A DNA stretch of 52,918 bases from Rhizobium sp. Q54 (GTDB lineage Bacteria; Pseudomonadota; Alphaproteobacteria; SMXS01): the NCBI GenBank assembly GCA_945907245.1, contig CAMDTB010000016.1, positions 1-52,918 on the forward strand. Reading direction: 5' to 3'. This document shows positions 14,532 through 23,605 of this stretch, piece by piece (the stretch's first letter is position 1; the number at the start of each line of letters is the position of its first letter). The notes beneath the pieces were generated by a model that searched no databases, was not told where the DNA came from, and saw only the letters and a program-made list of their open reading frames with translations. A program made the position numbers and the translations under genes.

Positions 14532-15884
14532 ATGTTCGAGACGCTGTCAGGCCGGTTAGGCGACATCTTCGACAAGCTGCGGGGCCGCGGGGTTCTCAAT
14601 GAATCCGACGTGGGCGTGGCCATGCGCGAGGTGCGCGTGGCGCTGCTCGAGGCCGACGTGGCGCTGCCGGTGGTCAAGGACTTCATCGAGAAGGTGCGCG
14701 TGCGCGCCATCGGCCAGGAAGTGCTGCGCTCGGTGACGCCCGGCCAGATGGTCGTCAAGATCGTCAACGACGAACTGGTCGCCATGCTCGGCGGCGAGTC
14801 CGAGGACATCAACCTCAACGCCGTGCCGCCGGTGGCCATCATGATGGTCGGCCTGCAGGGCTCGGGCAAGACCACCTCCACCGCCAAGATCGCCAAGCGG
14901 CTGGCGACGCGCGACCGCAAGCGGGTCCTGATGGCCTCGCTCGACACGCGCCGTCCGGCCGCCCAGGAGCAGCTGAAGATCCTCGGCACCCAGATCAACG
15001 TGCCGACCCTGCCGATCATCCCGGGCCAGATGCCGCTCGACATCGCCAAGCGCGCCATGGAAGCGGCGCGCCTCGGCGGTTACGACGTGGTCATGCTCGA
15101 CACCGCCGGCCGCCTGCACGTGGACGAAGGCCTGATGACCGAGCTGGACTCGGTGAAGTTCTCCACCATGCCGGCCGAGATCCTGCTGGTCGCCGACGCG
15201 CTGACCGGCCAGGACGCGGTCAATGTGGCCCGCCAGTTCAACGACCGGCTCAACGTCACCGGCATCGTGCTGACCCGCATGGACGGCGACGGCCGCGGCG
15301 GCGCCGCGCTGTCGATGCGTGCCGTCACCGGCCGGCCGATCAAGCTGGTCGGCACCGGCGAGAAGCTGGACGAGATCGACAATTTCCATCCCTCGCGCGT
15401 CGCCTCGCGCATCCTGGGCATGGGCGACGTTGTCTCCCTGGTCGAAAAAGCCCAGGAGATGGTCAGCGAGCAGGACGCGGAGGCGATGGTCAAGCGCCTG
15501 CGCAAGGGCCACTTCACCCTCGTCGACTACCAGAAGCAGCTGCAGCAGATGCGCAAGATGGGCGGCATGTCGGGCATCCTCGGCCTGCTGCCGGGTGTCG
15601 GCAAGCTGAAGAAGGCGCTGGCCGGCGCGAATATCGACGAGAGCATGCTGGTGCGCCAGGACGCGATCATCAACTCGATGACGCCCAAGGAGCGCGAGCA
15701 CACCAAAATCATCGCCGCCTCGCGCAAGAAGCGCATCGCGGCGGGGTCCGGCACCTCGGTGCAGGAGGTCAACAAGCTGCTGAAACAGCATCAGCAGATG
15801 GCCGAGATGATGAAGAAGATGGGCAAGGGCGGCAAGGGCATGCCCCAGCTGCCGCCGGGTTTCGACGGCCTGCTGCCCCGTTAA
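14532..15884 (+). CDS. ffh: Signal recognition particle protein Ffh
   Basis: 450 residues. GTPase that with 4.5S RNA delivers nascent inner-membrane proteins to FtsY. The N domain is at residues 1-90; the G domain has the P-loop GLQGSGKTTS, then DTRRPAAQEQL, DTAGRLHVDE and TRMDGDGRGG; the Met-rich M domain (from about 300) includes MRKMGGMSGILGLLPGVGK and ends in a Met/Lys-rich tail. Length is normal. It is first in the run ffh-rpsP-rimM-trmD-rplS, with a weak GGAAA as ribosome binding site. Confidence 0.98.
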   Translation: MFETLSGRLGDIFDKLRGRGVLNESDVGVAMREVRVALLEADVALPVVKDFIEKVRVRAIGQEVLRSVTPGQMVVKIVNDELVAMLGGESEDINLNAVPPVAIMMVGLQGSGKTTSTAKIAKRLATRDRKRVLMASLDTRRPAAQEQLKILGTQINVPTLPIIPGQMPLDIAKRAMEAARLGGYDVVMLDTAGRLHVDEGLMTELDSVKFSTMPAEILLVADALTGQDAVNVARQFNDRLNVTGIVLTRMDGDGRGGAALSMRAVTGRPIKLVGTGEKLDEIDNFHPSRVASRILGMGDVVSLVEKAQEMVSEQDAEAMVKRLRKGHFTLVDYQKQLQQMRKMGGMSGILGLLPGVGKLKKALAGANIDESMLVRQDAIINSMTPKEREHTKIIAASRKKRIAAGSGTSVQEVNKLLKQHQQMAEMMKKMGKGGKGMPQLPPGFDGLLPR

Positions 15885-15918
15885 CCACGAACCATAAGAC
15901 CAAGAACAAGGAGCGAAA

Positions 15919-16326
15919 ATGGCACTGAAGATCAGACTGGCGCGCGGCGGCGCGAAGAAGCGTCCCTATTACCGCATCGTGGTGGCCGACAGCCGCGCGG
16001 CGCGTGACGGCGGCTTCATCGAGCGCCTCGGCAGCTTCAACCCGCTGCTGCCCAAGGACAACGAGCAGCGCCTGAAGTTCGACAGCGAGCGCATGCAGTA
16101 CTGGCTGAAGCAGGGCGCGCAGCCCACCGACCGGGTCGCCAAGTTCCTGGCCTCGGCCGAGCTGATCGCCGCGCCGGCGCAGCGCAACAACCCGATCCAG
16201 GGCAAGCCGAAGGCGAAGGCGCAGGAGCGTATCCGCGCCGCCGAAGCCGCCGCCGAAGCCGCTGCTGCCGCCGCCGCCAAGGCCGCGGAAGCCCCGGCCG
16301 AAGCCGCCGCCGAAGCGTCGGAGTAA
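15919..16326 (+). CDS. rpsP: 30S ribosomal protein S16 with alanine-rich tail
   Basis: 135 residues. The S16 domain (1-85) starts [31 protein letters not shown], the family signature. From about residue 100 the protein ends in an Ala/Glu-rich low-complexity extension, a common feature in alphaproteobacteria that makes it longer than the 82 residues of E. coli. A good ribosome binding site (AAGGAGCG) precedes the ATG. It is followed after 3 bases by rimM. Confidence 0.97.
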   Translation: MALKIRLARGGAKKRPYYRIVVADSRAARDGGFIERLGSFNPLLPKDNEQRLKFDSERMQYWLKQGAQPTDRVAKFLASAELIAAPAQRNNPIQGKPKAKAQERIRAAEAAAEAAAAAAAKAAEAPAEAAAEASE

Positions 16327-16329
16327 GCC

Positions 16330-16869
16330 TTGGCCGGCCAGGCCGAGGGTCTGGTCGTCCTGGGAGCCATCGCCGGCGCACACGGGGTGCGCGGCGAGGT
16401 GAAGGTGAAGACCTTCACCGAGACGCCCGAGGCCATCGCCGCCTATGGACCGCTGACCGGCGATCCGGGCGGCAGGGTCTTCCGGCTGAAGGGCCTCAGG
16501 ACGGTGAAGGACGGCGTGGTGGCCCGGCTCGACGGCGTCGAGGACCGGGATGCCGCCGAGGCGCTGAAGGGCACCAGGCTGTGCGTGAGCCGCGCGGCCA
16601 TGGGCGACCCGGGCGAGGAGGACAGCTTCTTCCACGTCGATCTGATCGGCCTGACGGCCGAGGACGAGGCGGGAGGCAAGCTGGGGACGGTGACCGCCGT
16701 CCACGCGTTCGGGGCGGGCGACATGCTCGATGTTCGCCTCGACGATGGCGGAAAGTCGGTGCTGGTCCCGTTCCGGCGGGAGACGGTGCCGGTGGTCGAC
16801 GTGAAGGGCGGACGGGTCGTCGTGCGCCTGGATGAGGAAGACGACGAAGCGGAAGGAGAGACGGCATAG
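16330..16869 (+). CDS. rimM: 16S rRNA processing protein RimM
   Basis: 179 residues from a TTG codon 3 bases after the rpsP stop, with GGAG in the rpsP end as ribosome binding site. RimM helps maturation of the 30S head and binds S19. The N-terminal domain has [23 protein letters not shown], and the C-terminal PRC-barrel has [31 protein letters not shown]. The stop overlaps the trmD start by one base (TAGTG). An acidic tail ends the protein. Confidence 0.95.
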   Translation: MAGQAEGLVVLGAIAGAHGVRGEVKVKTFTETPEAIAAYGPLTGDPGGRVFRLKGLRTVKDGVVARLDGVEDRDAAEALKGTRLCVSRAAMGDPGEEDSFFHVDLIGLTAEDEAGGKLGTVTAVHAFGAGDMLDVRLDDGGKSVLVPFRRETVPVVDVKGGRVVVRLDEEDDEAEGETA

Positions 16870-17591
16870 TGCCAGCGTTCGCGGCGACCGTGCTGACCCT
16901 GTTTCCGGAGATGTTTCCCGGCCCGCTGGGCGTTTCGCTGGCGGGCAAGGCCCTTGAACGGGGCACGTGGTCGCTCGATGTACTGGACATCCGGGCGCAT
17001 GGACTGGGGAAGCATCGCACCGTGGACGACACGCCGGCCGGCGGTGGTCCAGGGATGGTGATGCGGCCGGACGTGCTGGCCGCCGCGATCGACGCGGCGC
17101 TGGCGGATCCGGCCAAGGCGGGCAGGCCGCTGGCCTATCTGTCGCCGCGCGGCCGGGTGTTCGACCAGGCCATGGCGCGGCGGTGGGCCGAGGCGGGCGG
17201 CGTGACGCTGGTGTGCGGCAGGTTCGAAGGCGTCGACGAGCGGGTGCTCGAGGCGCGGCAGGTTGAAGAGGTGAGCCTCGGCGATTTCGTGCTGTCCGGG
17301 GGCGAGCCGGCGGCCATCGTCATGCTCGACGCGGTGGTGCGCTTGCTCCCCGGCGTCGTCGGCGACGAGGCGGTGTTGAACGAGGAGAGTTTTTCGGACG
17401 GGTTGCTGGAATACCCCCAGTACACCAGGCCGCAGAACTGGGAAGGACGAGAGATCCCCGCGGTCCTGCAGTCCGGCCATCACGCAGAAATTGCGGCTTG
17501 GCGGAAAAGCAGGGCTGAGGATATAACGCGGTCACGCCGGCCCGACCTATGGGACCGGCACATGGCCGAGAAGAACAACAAGAGCGGCTAA
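16869..17591 (+). CDS. trmD: tRNA (guanine-N1-)-methyltransferase TrmD
   Basis: 240 residues from a GTG overlapping the rimM stop. Makes m1G37 using SAM; SPOUT-class enzyme with a trefoil knot. Visible motifs: [12 protein letters not shown], the [13 protein letters not shown] loop, [21 protein letters not shown] and [21 protein letters not shown], which includes the knot, then the [14 protein letters not shown] tail. Length and order are normal. Part of the ribosome-related cluster with rplS 12 bp downstream. Confidence 0.97.
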   Translation: MPAFAATVLTLFPEMFPGPLGVSLAGKALERGTWSLDVLDIRAHGLGKHRTVDDTPAGGGPGMVMRPDVLAAAIDAALADPAKAGRPLAYLSPRGRVFDQAMARRWAEAGGVTLVCGRFEGVDERVLEARQVEEVSLGDFVLSGGEPAAIVMLDAVVRLLPGVVGDEAVLNEESFSDGLLEYPQYTRPQNWEGREIPAVLQSGHHAEIAAWRKSRAEDITRSRRPDLWDRHMAEKNNKSG

Positions 17592-17603
17592 GGAACAGGT
17601 GCA

Positions 17604-18002
17604 ATGAACATTATTGAACAGATCGACCAGGAACAGGTTGCCAAGCTGACGGCCGGCAAGACCATTCCCGATTTCGCCCCGGGCGATACGGTCCGCGTCA
17701 ACGTGCGCGTGGTCGAAGGCAACCGCGAGCGCGTGCAGGCCTTCGAGGGCGTGTGCATCGGCCGCAAGAACGACGGCCTGCATTCGTCGTTCACCGTGCG
17801 CAAGATCAGCTACGGCGAAGGCGTGGAGCGCGTGTTCCCGCTGTATTCGCCGCGCCTCGACAGTATCGAGCTCGTGCGCCGCGGCCAGGTTCGCCGCGCG
17901 AAGCTGTACTATCTGCGCGGGCGTACCGGCAAGTCGGCGCGCATCGTCGAGAAGAAGGACTTCACGCGGACCAAGAAGACGGCCGCGACGTCCGGCGAAT
18001 AG
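17604..18002 (+). CDS. rplS: 50S ribosomal protein L19
   Basis: 132 residues. Large-subunit protein at the 30S/50S interface. Begins [19 protein letters not shown]; the SH3-like core [33 protein letters not shown] is followed by [39 protein letters not shown]. The basic C-terminal extension past residue 115 is usual in this class. A ribosome binding site (AGGAACAGG) precedes the ATG. leuC follows after 19 bp. Confidence 0.98.
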   Translation: MNIIEQIDQEQVAKLTAGKTIPDFAPGDTVRVNVRVVEGNRERVQAFEGVCIGRKNDGLHSSFTVRKISYGEGVERVFPLYSPRLDSIELVRRGQVRRAKLYYLRGRTGKSARIVEKKDFTRTKKTAATSGE

Positions 18003-18021
18003 CCTACAGGAGACCTGCGTG

Positions 18022-19431
18022 ATGAGCGGACCTAAGACGCTCTACGACAAGATCTGGGACAGCCATCTGGTGCATCAGGCGGAGGACGGCACCTGTGTCC
18101 TCTATATCGATCGCCACCTGGTTCACGAGGTGACCAGCCCGCAGGCCTTCGAAGGCCTGCGCATGGCGGGCCGCAAGGTGCACCGTCCGGATGGCACGCT
18201 CGCCGTGCCGGACCACAACGTGCCCACGCTCGGCCGCGCCAACGGCATCGCCGATCCCGAATCGCGCATTCAGGTCGAACAGCTCGCGAAAAACGCCAAG
18301 GAGTTCGGCGTGCCGTATTTCGGCATGGACGACATCCGCCAGGGCGTCGTGCACGTCATCGGTCCGGAGCAGGGCTTCACCCTGCCGGGCACGACCATCG
18401 TCTGCGGTGATTCGCACACCGCGACGCACGGCGCGTTCGGCGCGCTGGCGTTCGGCATCGGCACCTCCGAGGTCGAGCATGTGCTGGCCACCCAGACGCT
18501 GATCCAGAAGCGCTCGAAGAACATGCGCGTCACCGTCACCGGCGCGCTGCCGGTCGGCGTCACCGCCAAGGACGTTGTGCTGGCCATCATCGGCAGGCTG
18601 GGCACCGCCGGCGGCACCGGCTACGTGGTCGAGTTCGCCGGCCCGGTGATCGAAGCGCTGTCCATGGAAGGCCGCATGACGGTCTGCAACATGACCATCG
18701 AGGCGGGCGCCCGCGCCGGCCTGATTGCCGCCGACGAGAAGACCTTCGACTACTTCAAGGGCCGCCCGCTGTCGCCGAAGGGCGCGGCGTGGGAGATGGC
18801 CGTCGCCGCCTGGCAGGACCTGAAGACGGATCCGGGCGCCAAATTCGATGTTGAGATCACCCTCGACGGCAACGAGATCGCACCGCAGGTGACCTGGGGC
18901 ACCAGCCCGCAGGACGTGCTGCCGATCACCGGCAGCGTGCCCGCGCCGGAGGATTTCGCCGAGGACAGCCGCCGCCACGCCACCGAGCGCTCGCTCGATT
19001 ACATGGGCCTGACGCCGCGCACGCCGCTGAACCAGGTGCAGATCGACCGTGTGTTCATCGGCTCGTGCACCAATGGCCGGATCGAGGACATGCGCGCCGC
19101 CGCCGTCATCGCCAAGGGCCGCAAGGTCGCGGCGAACGTGACCAGCGCCATGGTCGTGCCGGGCTCGGGCCTGGTCAAGGAACAGGCCGAGGCCGAAGGG
19201 CTCGACAAGATCTTCGTCGAGGCCGGCTTCGAATGGCGCGAGCCGGGCTGCTCAATGTGCCTGGCCATGAATGCCGACCGGCTGGAGCCGGGCGAGCGCT
19301 GCGCGTCGACCTCGAACCGCAATTTCGAAGGCCGCCAGGGCCGCGGCGGGCGCACCCATCTGATGAGCCCCGCCATGGCCGCCGCTGCCGCCATCGCCGG
19401 ACATCTGGTGGACGTGCGCGACTTCCAGTAG
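18022..19431 (+). CDS. leuC: 3-isopropylmalate dehydratase large subunit
   Basis: 469 residues (a GTG one codon upstream at 18019 is an alternative start). With LeuD it isomerises 2- to 3-isopropylmalate in leucine synthesis. Aconitase family; the [4Fe-4S] ligands are seen in [13 protein letters not shown] and [11 protein letters not shown], and [23 protein letters not shown] is an active-site signature. AGGAGA lies upstream. An unusual 58-residue ORF and several hairpins separate it from leuD. Confidence 0.97.
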   Translation: MSGPKTLYDKIWDSHLVHQAEDGTCVLYIDRHLVHEVTSPQAFEGLRMAGRKVHRPDGTLAVPDHNVPTLGRANGIADPESRIQVEQLAKNAKEFGVPYFGMDDIRQGVVHVIGPEQGFTLPGTTIVCGDSHTATHGAFGALAFGIGTSEVEHVLATQTLIQKRSKNMRVTVTGALPVGVTAKDVVLAIIGRLGTAGGTGYVVEFAGPVIEALSMEGRMTVCNMTIEAGARAGLIAADEKTFDYFKGRPLSPKGAAWEMAVAAWQDLKTDPGAKFDVEITLDGNEIAPQVTWGTSPQDVLPITGSVPAPEDFAEDSRRHATERSLDYMGLTPRTPLNQVQIDRVFIGSCTNGRIEDMRAAAVIAKGRKVAANVTSAMVVPGSGLVKEQAEAEGLDKIFVEAGFEWREPGCSMCLAMNADRLEPGERCASTSNRNFEGRQGRGGRTHLMSPAMAAAAAIAGHLVDVRDFQ

Positions 19432-19440
19432 GTTTTGCCT

Positions 19441-19459
19441 CCCGGTGGACTAGGCCGGG
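19441..19459 (+). promoter_or_regulatory. Hairpin between leuC and the small ORF
   Basis: CCCGG (19441-19445) and CCGGG (19455-19459) form a 5-bp stem with a 9-base loop just upstream of the GGGGAGAAGG ribosome binding site of the next ORF. No T tract follows, so it is more likely an RNA processing or stability element than a terminator. Confidence 0.25.
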
Positions 19460-19481
19460 TGATCAAGGGGAGAAGGACACC

Positions 19482-19658
19482 ATGGCGCTGATCAGTGACG
19501 AACTCTGGGCTGCAACCCTCCGCCGCGCGATCGAGCTGGCGAAGGAGCATGCGTCGGCCGAAGAAAAGCCGCGCATGGAAAAGCTGCATGTCCTCGGCAT
19601 CGCCGACGATTTCGACGGCACCAAGGGCGAGTTCGGCATCATCAAGGTGAAGAGCTAG
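19482..19658 (+). CDS. Conserved-looking small protein inside the leu operon (58 residues)
   Basis: Starts at an ATG after GGGGAGAAGG, one of the best ribosome binding sites in the operon. The first 36 residues are helical and amphipathic (LISDELWAATLRRAIELAKEHASAEEKPRMEKL), followed by HVLGIADDFDGTKGEFGIIKVKS. No signal peptide or membrane segment. It has the composition of its neighbours. Its place between leuC and leuD suggests co-expression with isopropylmalate dehydratase, perhaps as an accessory or regulatory peptide, but this is inference. I do not recognise a family. Confidence 0.65.
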   Translation: MALISDELWAATLRRAIELAKEHASAEEKPRMEKLHVLGIADDFDGTKGEFGIIKVKS

Positions 19659-19668
19659 CGCTCGCTCA

Positions 19669-19722
19669 CCGGCTGCGGCCGGAAGCGAACACGACCACCA
19701 CAGGGGGCCGGTTTCCCGGCCC
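19669..19722 (+). terminator. Two hairpins between the small ORF and leuD
   Basis: The first is CCGGC-TGCG-GCCGG (19669-19682). The second is GGGCCGG-TTTC-CCGGCCC (19705-19722), a 7-bp GC stem followed by TCTTCGGTATT. The second resembles an intrinsic terminator with a poor U tract and lies 23 bases before leuD, so it could reduce read-through into leuD or stabilise the upstream mRNA. Confidence 0.4.
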
Positions 19723-19745
19723 TCTTCGGTATTGAGGAGAGACCG

Positions 19746-20366
19746 ATGGAAAAGTTCACCAAGCTCACGGGCGTGGCGGCGCCGCTGCCGATGATCAATG
19801 TCGACACCGACATGATCATCCCGAAGCAGTTCCTGAAGGTCATTTCCCGCGACGGCCTGGGCCGCGGCCTGTTCGACGAGATGCGCTTCAACCAGGACGG
19901 GTCGGAGAAGCCGGAATTCGTGCTGAACCAGCCGGCCTACCGCGAGGCCAAGATCCTGGTCACCGGCGAGAATTTCGGCTGCGGCTCGTCTCGCGAGCAT
20001 GCGCCCTGGGCGATCCTGGATTTCGGCATCACCTGTGTCATCGCGCCCAGCTTCGCCGACATCTTCTACAACAACTGCTTCAAGAACGGCATCCTGCCGA
20101 TCGTGCTGCCCCAGTCGGACGTGGACAAGCTGATGGACGACGCCGAGCGCGGCGCCAACGCCATCGTGTCGGTCGACCTGGAAGCCCAGGAGATCACCGG
20201 CCCGGACGGCGGCAAGATCCGCTTCGACATCGATCCGTTCCGCAAGCATTGCCTGCTCAACGGCCTGGATGACATCGGCCTGACGCTGGAGAAGAAGGCC
20301 AGCATCGACAGCTTCGAAGCGAAGCAGCACGCCTCGCAGCCCTGGCTTTACAGCCAGGCCGTCTAA
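19746..20366 (+). CDS. leuD: 3-isopropylmalate dehydratase small subunit
   Basis: 206 residues; aconitase swivel domain. Motifs: [13 protein letters not shown] near the N-terminus, [23 protein letters not shown] in the middle, and [18 protein letters not shown]. Partner of LeuC in the isomerisation of 2-isopropylmalate. Ribosome binding site TGAGGAGAG. Followed by leuB after 14 bp. Confidence 0.97.
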   Translation: MEKFTKLTGVAAPLPMINVDTDMIIPKQFLKVISRDGLGRGLFDEMRFNQDGSEKPEFVLNQPAYREAKILVTGENFGCGSSREHAPWAILDFGITCVIAPSFADIFYNNCFKNGILPIVLPQSDVDKLMDDAERGANAIVSVDLEAQEITGPDGGKIRFDIDPFRKHCLLNGLDDIGLTLEKKASIDSFEAKQHASQPWLYSQAV

Positions 20367-20380
20367 GGAGAATCCGTACT

Positions 20381-21496
20381 ATGGCCAGCAATCGCAGCCT
20401 GCTGATCCTGCCGGGCGACGGCATCGGCGCCGAAGCCATGGCGCAGGTCCGCCGCATCATCGCCTGGTTGGAACAGAACCGGTCGCTGTCCTTCGACCTG
20501 GACGAGGACCTGGTCGGCGGCTGCAGCATCGACGCGCACGGCGTGCCGGTCACCGACGCGGTCATGGACAAGGCGTTCAAGGCCGACGCGGTGCTGCTCG
20601 GCGCGGTCGGCGGTCCGAAGTGGGACAACATCGACTTCTCGATCAAGCCGGAGCGCGGCCTGCTGCGCCTGCGCAAGGACTTGGAGCTGTTCGCCAATTT
20701 GCGTCCCGCCGTCTGCTTCGACGCGCTCGCCGACGCCTCGTCGCTGAAGCGCGAGGTGGTCGCCGGCCTCGACATCCTGATCGTCCGCGAGCTCACCGGC
20801 GGCGTCTATTTCGGCGAACCGCGCGGCATCACCAACCTGCCCAACGGCCAGCGCCGCGGCGTCAATACCCAGGTCTACGACACCGAGGAAATCCGCCGCG
20901 TGGTCCGTGTCGCCTTCGACATCGCCAAGGCGCGCCCGAACGGCAAGGTGACCAGCTCGGAGAAGGCCAACGTCATGGAATCCGGCATCCTATGGCGCGA
21001 GGAAGCGCAGTGGGTGCACGACAACGAGTATGCCGACATCCCGATCTCGCACATGTATGCCGACAATTGCGCCATGCAGCTGGTGCGCAACCCCAAGCAG
21101 TTCGATGTCATCGTCACCGACAATCTGTTCGGCGACGTGCTGTCGGACATCGCCGCCATGCTGACCGGCTCGCTCGGCATGCTGCCCTCGGCGTCGCTGG
21201 GCGCCGCCGACGCCAACGGCAAGCGCCGGGCGATGTACGAGCCGGTCCATGGCAGCGCGCCGGACATCGCCGGCCAGAACCTGGCCAACCCGATCGCCAC
21301 GATCCTCAGTTTCGCCATGGCGCTGCGCTACTCCTACGATCTCGGCGCCGACGCCGACCTGGTGGAGAACGCGGTACAGGACGTGCTGGCCGCCGGCTAC
21401 CGGACCGGCGACATCATGCAGCCGGGCATGACCAGGACGTCGACCACGGGCATGGGCGACGCCATCCTGGCGGCGCTCGACAAGCTCGCGGCTTAG
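20381..21496 (+). CDS. leuB: 3-isopropylmalate dehydrogenase
   Basis: 371 residues. Oxidatively decarboxylates 3-isopropylmalate with NAD. Begins [14 protein letters not shown]; contains [27 protein letters not shown] with substrate-binding arginines, [14 protein letters not shown], the metal-binding [30 protein letters not shown] and [12 protein letters not shown]. Length is normal. Ribosome binding site AAGGAGAA. asd follows after 12 bp. Confidence 0.98.
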   Translation: MASNRSLLILPGDGIGAEAMAQVRRIIAWLEQNRSLSFDLDEDLVGGCSIDAHGVPVTDAVMDKAFKADAVLLGAVGGPKWDNIDFSIKPERGLLRLRKDLELFANLRPAVCFDALADASSLKREVVAGLDILIVRELTGGVYFGEPRGITNLPNGQRRGVNTQVYDTEEIRRVVRVAFDIAKARPNGKVTSSEKANVMESGILWREEAQWVHDNEYADIPISHMYADNCAMQLVRNPKQFDVIVTDNLFGDVLSDIAAMLTGSLGMLPSASLGAADANGKRRAMYEPVHGSAPDIAGQNLANPIATILSFAMALRYSYDLGADADLVENAVQDVLAAGYRTGDIMQPGMTRTSTTGMGDAILAALDKLAA

Positions 21497-21508
21497 GAGA
21501 GACTGAAG

Positions 21509-22534
21509 ATGGCCTACAAGGTAGCCGTTGTCGGCGCGACCGGCGTGGTCGGCCGCGAGATGCTGCAGATCCTGGCCGAGCGCCAGTTCCCCGTGTCCGA
21601 AGTGGTCGCGATCGCGTCGCGCCGGTCGCAGGGCAAGGAAGTCTCGTTCGGCGACACCAAGATCCTCAAGTGCCAGTCGCTGGAGAACTATGATTTCCGC
21701 GGCACCGACATCGCTCTGTTCTCGGCGGGCTCTGCAGTGTCGAAGGAATGGGGCCCGAGGGTCGCCGCGGCCGGCTGCACCGTCATCGACAACAGCTCGT
21801 ATTTCCGCATGGACCCGGACGTGCCGCTGATCGTGCCCGAGGTGAACGCCGACGCCATCGACGGCTATACCCGGAAGAACATCATCGCCAACCCGAACTG
21901 TTCCACCGCCCAGCTGGTCGTGGCGCTCAAGCCGCTGCATGACGTGGCGAAGATCAAGCGCGTGGTGGTTTCCACCTACCAGTCGGTGTCGGGCGCCGGC
22001 AACGAGGCCATGGACGAGCTGTTCACCCAGACCCGCGCGATCTTCGTCAACGATCCGATCAAGAAGGAACGGTTCACCAAGCAGATCGCGTTCAACGTGA
22101 TCCCGCACATCGACGTGTTCATGGACGACGGCTACACCAAGGAAGAGTGGAAGATGTCGGCCGAGACCAACAAGATCCTCGACCCGGACATCAAGCTGAC
22201 CGCCACCTGCGTGCGCGTGCCGGTGTTCGTCGGCCATTCCGAGGCGATCAACGTGGAGTTCCACAACCCGATCGACGAGAAGCGCGCCCGCGACATCCTG
22301 CGCGAATCGCCCGGCATCATGGTCGTCGACCAGCGTGAGGACGAAGGCTACATCACCCCGGTCGAATGCGTCGGCGACTACGCCACCTTCATCAGCCGCA
22401 TCCGCAAGGACCCGACGGTCGAGCATGGCCTCGCGCTGTGGTGCGTGTCCGACAACCTCCGCAAGGGCGCGGCCCTGAATGCCGTCCAGATCGCCGAACT
22501 GCTCGGCCGCCGACACCTGAAAAAGGCGTCGTAA
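21509..22534 (+). CDS. asd: Aspartate-semialdehyde dehydrogenase
   Basis: 341 residues. Reduces aspartyl phosphate to aspartate semialdehyde, feeding lysine/diaminopimelate, threonine and methionine. Begins YKVAVVGATGVVGREMLQIL (NADP loop). The active-site Cys131 is in NPNCSTAQLVVALKPL; STYQSVSGAGNEAMDEL follows. Last gene of the leu run; a REP-type palindrome follows within 15 bp and may protect or end the mRNA. Confidence 0.98.
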   Translation: MAYKVAVVGATGVVGREMLQILAERQFPVSEVVAIASRRSQGKEVSFGDTKILKCQSLENYDFRGTDIALFSAGSAVSKEWGPRVAAAGCTVIDNSSYFRMDPDVPLIVPEVNADAIDGYTRKNIIANPNCSTAQLVVALKPLHDVAKIKRVVVSTYQSVSGAGNEAMDELFTQTRAIFVNDPIKKERFTKQIAFNVIPHIDVFMDDGYTKEEWKMSAETNKILDPDIKLTATCVRVPVFVGHSEAINVEFHNPIDEKRARDILRESPGIMVVDQREDEGYITPVECVGDYATFISRIRKDPTVEHGLALWCVSDNLRKGAALNAVQIAELLGRRHLKKAS

Positions 22535-22546
22535 TCCCGCCTCACC

Positions 22547-22619
22547 GTCATTGCGAGCGCAGCGAAGTAACCCAGGGGCCGCTTCTGGGTTGCTTCGTCG
22601 CTTCGCTTATCGCAATGAG
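22547..22619. repeat. REP-type palindromic repeat (CATTGCGA class)
   Basis: Long imperfect palindrome. CATTGCGA (22549-22556) pairs with TCGCAATG (22610-22617), and inside it AGCGAAGTAACCCAG faces CTGGGTTGCTTCG-type sequence. This GTCATTGCGAGC...CGCAATGAG design is a well-known extragenic repeat class of proteobacteria. It lies just after asd, where it can act as a terminator or 3' stabiliser. Confidence 0.8.
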
Positions 22620-22725
22620 GGGAGTTGTTGTTTGAGAGTGGGATCACCCGCGCGGAAATTGAACTTTACCGCCGCCACGAACCTTCACTAGGTTGGCGCG
22701 AAACACACCAGCAAGGGGATCGTCC

Positions 22726-23604
22726 ATGGCCGCCACCTTCCGCCCTCGCCGCAGCGTGCTCTACATGCCGGGCTCCAACGCCCGGGCGCAGGAGAAGGCC
22801 AAGTCGATCCCGGCCGACGCCATCATCCTCGACCTGGAGGACGCCGTGGCGCCCGACGCCAAGTCGGCGGCGCGCGAGACCGTCTGCAATTCGGTGCAGC
22901 AGGGCGGCTATGGCGGCCGCGAGATGATCATCCGCATCAACAGCCTCGACACGCCGTGGGGCCTCGAAGACCTGCAGGCCGCCGTTTCGGTGCAGCCCGA
23001 CGCGATCCTGGTGCCCAAGGTCGAATCGGCCGAGATGGTCCACAAGGTCGAGAGCCTGATGGACGCCTCGGGCGCGCTCGCCACCACCGCCATCTGGTGC
23101 ATGATCGAGACGCCGCGCGGCATTCTGAAGGTCGCCGACATCGCCGCCGCCTCGACGCGCCTCGGCGCGCTGGTAATGGGCACGTCCGACCTGGTGAAGG
23201 ACGTTCATGCCCGTCACACGCCCATGCGCCTGCCCATGCTGACCAGCCTGTCGCTGTCGATCCTGGCGGCCCGCGCCGAGGGCCTCGCCATCCTCGACGG
23301 TGTCTATCTGGACCTGCAGGACACCGACGGCTTCCGCAACGCCTGTGTCCAGGGCCTCGAGTTCGGCTTCGACGGCAAGACGCTGATCCATCCCAGCCAG
23401 GTGGAACCCTGCAACGAGGTCTATGCGCCCGACGCCGCCGAGGTGGACCTGTCGCGCCGCATCATCGAGGCGTTCGCCGCCGCCGAGAAGGAAGGCAAGG
23501 GCGTGGTCGTGGTCGACGGCAAGCTGGTCGAGAACCTGCACGTGGACAACGCCAAGCGCCTCGTGGCGCTGGCCGAGGCCATCGAAAACCTGCAGGCGGC
23601 CTGA
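22726..23604 (+). CDS. mcl2: CitE/HpcH-family CoA ester lyase, probably (3S)-malyl-CoA thioesterase (Mcl2)
   Basis: 292 residues from the ATG at 22726 (CAAGGGGA upstream). TIM-barrel fold with RRSVLYMPGSNARAQEKA, IILDLEDAVAPDAK (Mg-site Asp/Glu), RINSLDTPWG, IPKV-like VPKVESA, MGTSDLVKD and FDGKTLIHPSQVEPCNEVY. The pattern and length fit the Rhodobacter Mcl2 group better than the longer Mcl1 lyase. Mcl2 hydrolyses (3S)-malyl-CoA to malate in the ethylmalonyl-CoA pathway. A mesaconyl-CoA hydratase gene follows one base after the stop, which supports that pathway. A related CoA lyase role cannot be excluded. Confidence 0.82.
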   Translation: MAATFRPRRSVLYMPGSNARAQEKAKSIPADAIILDLEDAVAPDAKSAARETVCNSVQQGGYGGREMIIRINSLDTPWGLEDLQAAVSVQPDAILVPKVESAEMVHKVESLMDASGALATTAIWCMIETPRGILKVADIAAASTRLGALVMGTSDLVKDVHARHTPMRLPMLTSLSLSILAARAEGLAILDGVYLDLQDTDGFRNACVQGLEFGFDGKTLIHPSQVEPCNEVYAPDAAEVDLSRRIIEAFAAAEKEGKGVVVVDGKLVENLHVDNAKRLVALAEAIENLQAA

Positions 23605-23605
23605 C

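Noticed and set aside
15919-16326. Frameshift or repeat expansion in rpsP
   Set aside because: The Ala/Glu-rich tail is a normal extension of S16 in this class and stays in frame to a stop just before rimM.
18003-18021. Leucine-codon attenuator before leuC
   Set aside because: Only 19 bases separate rplS and leuC; there is no room for a leader peptide or terminator.
22547-22619. CRISPR repeat
   Set aside because: A single palindromic unit without spacers or regular repetition; it fits the REP class.
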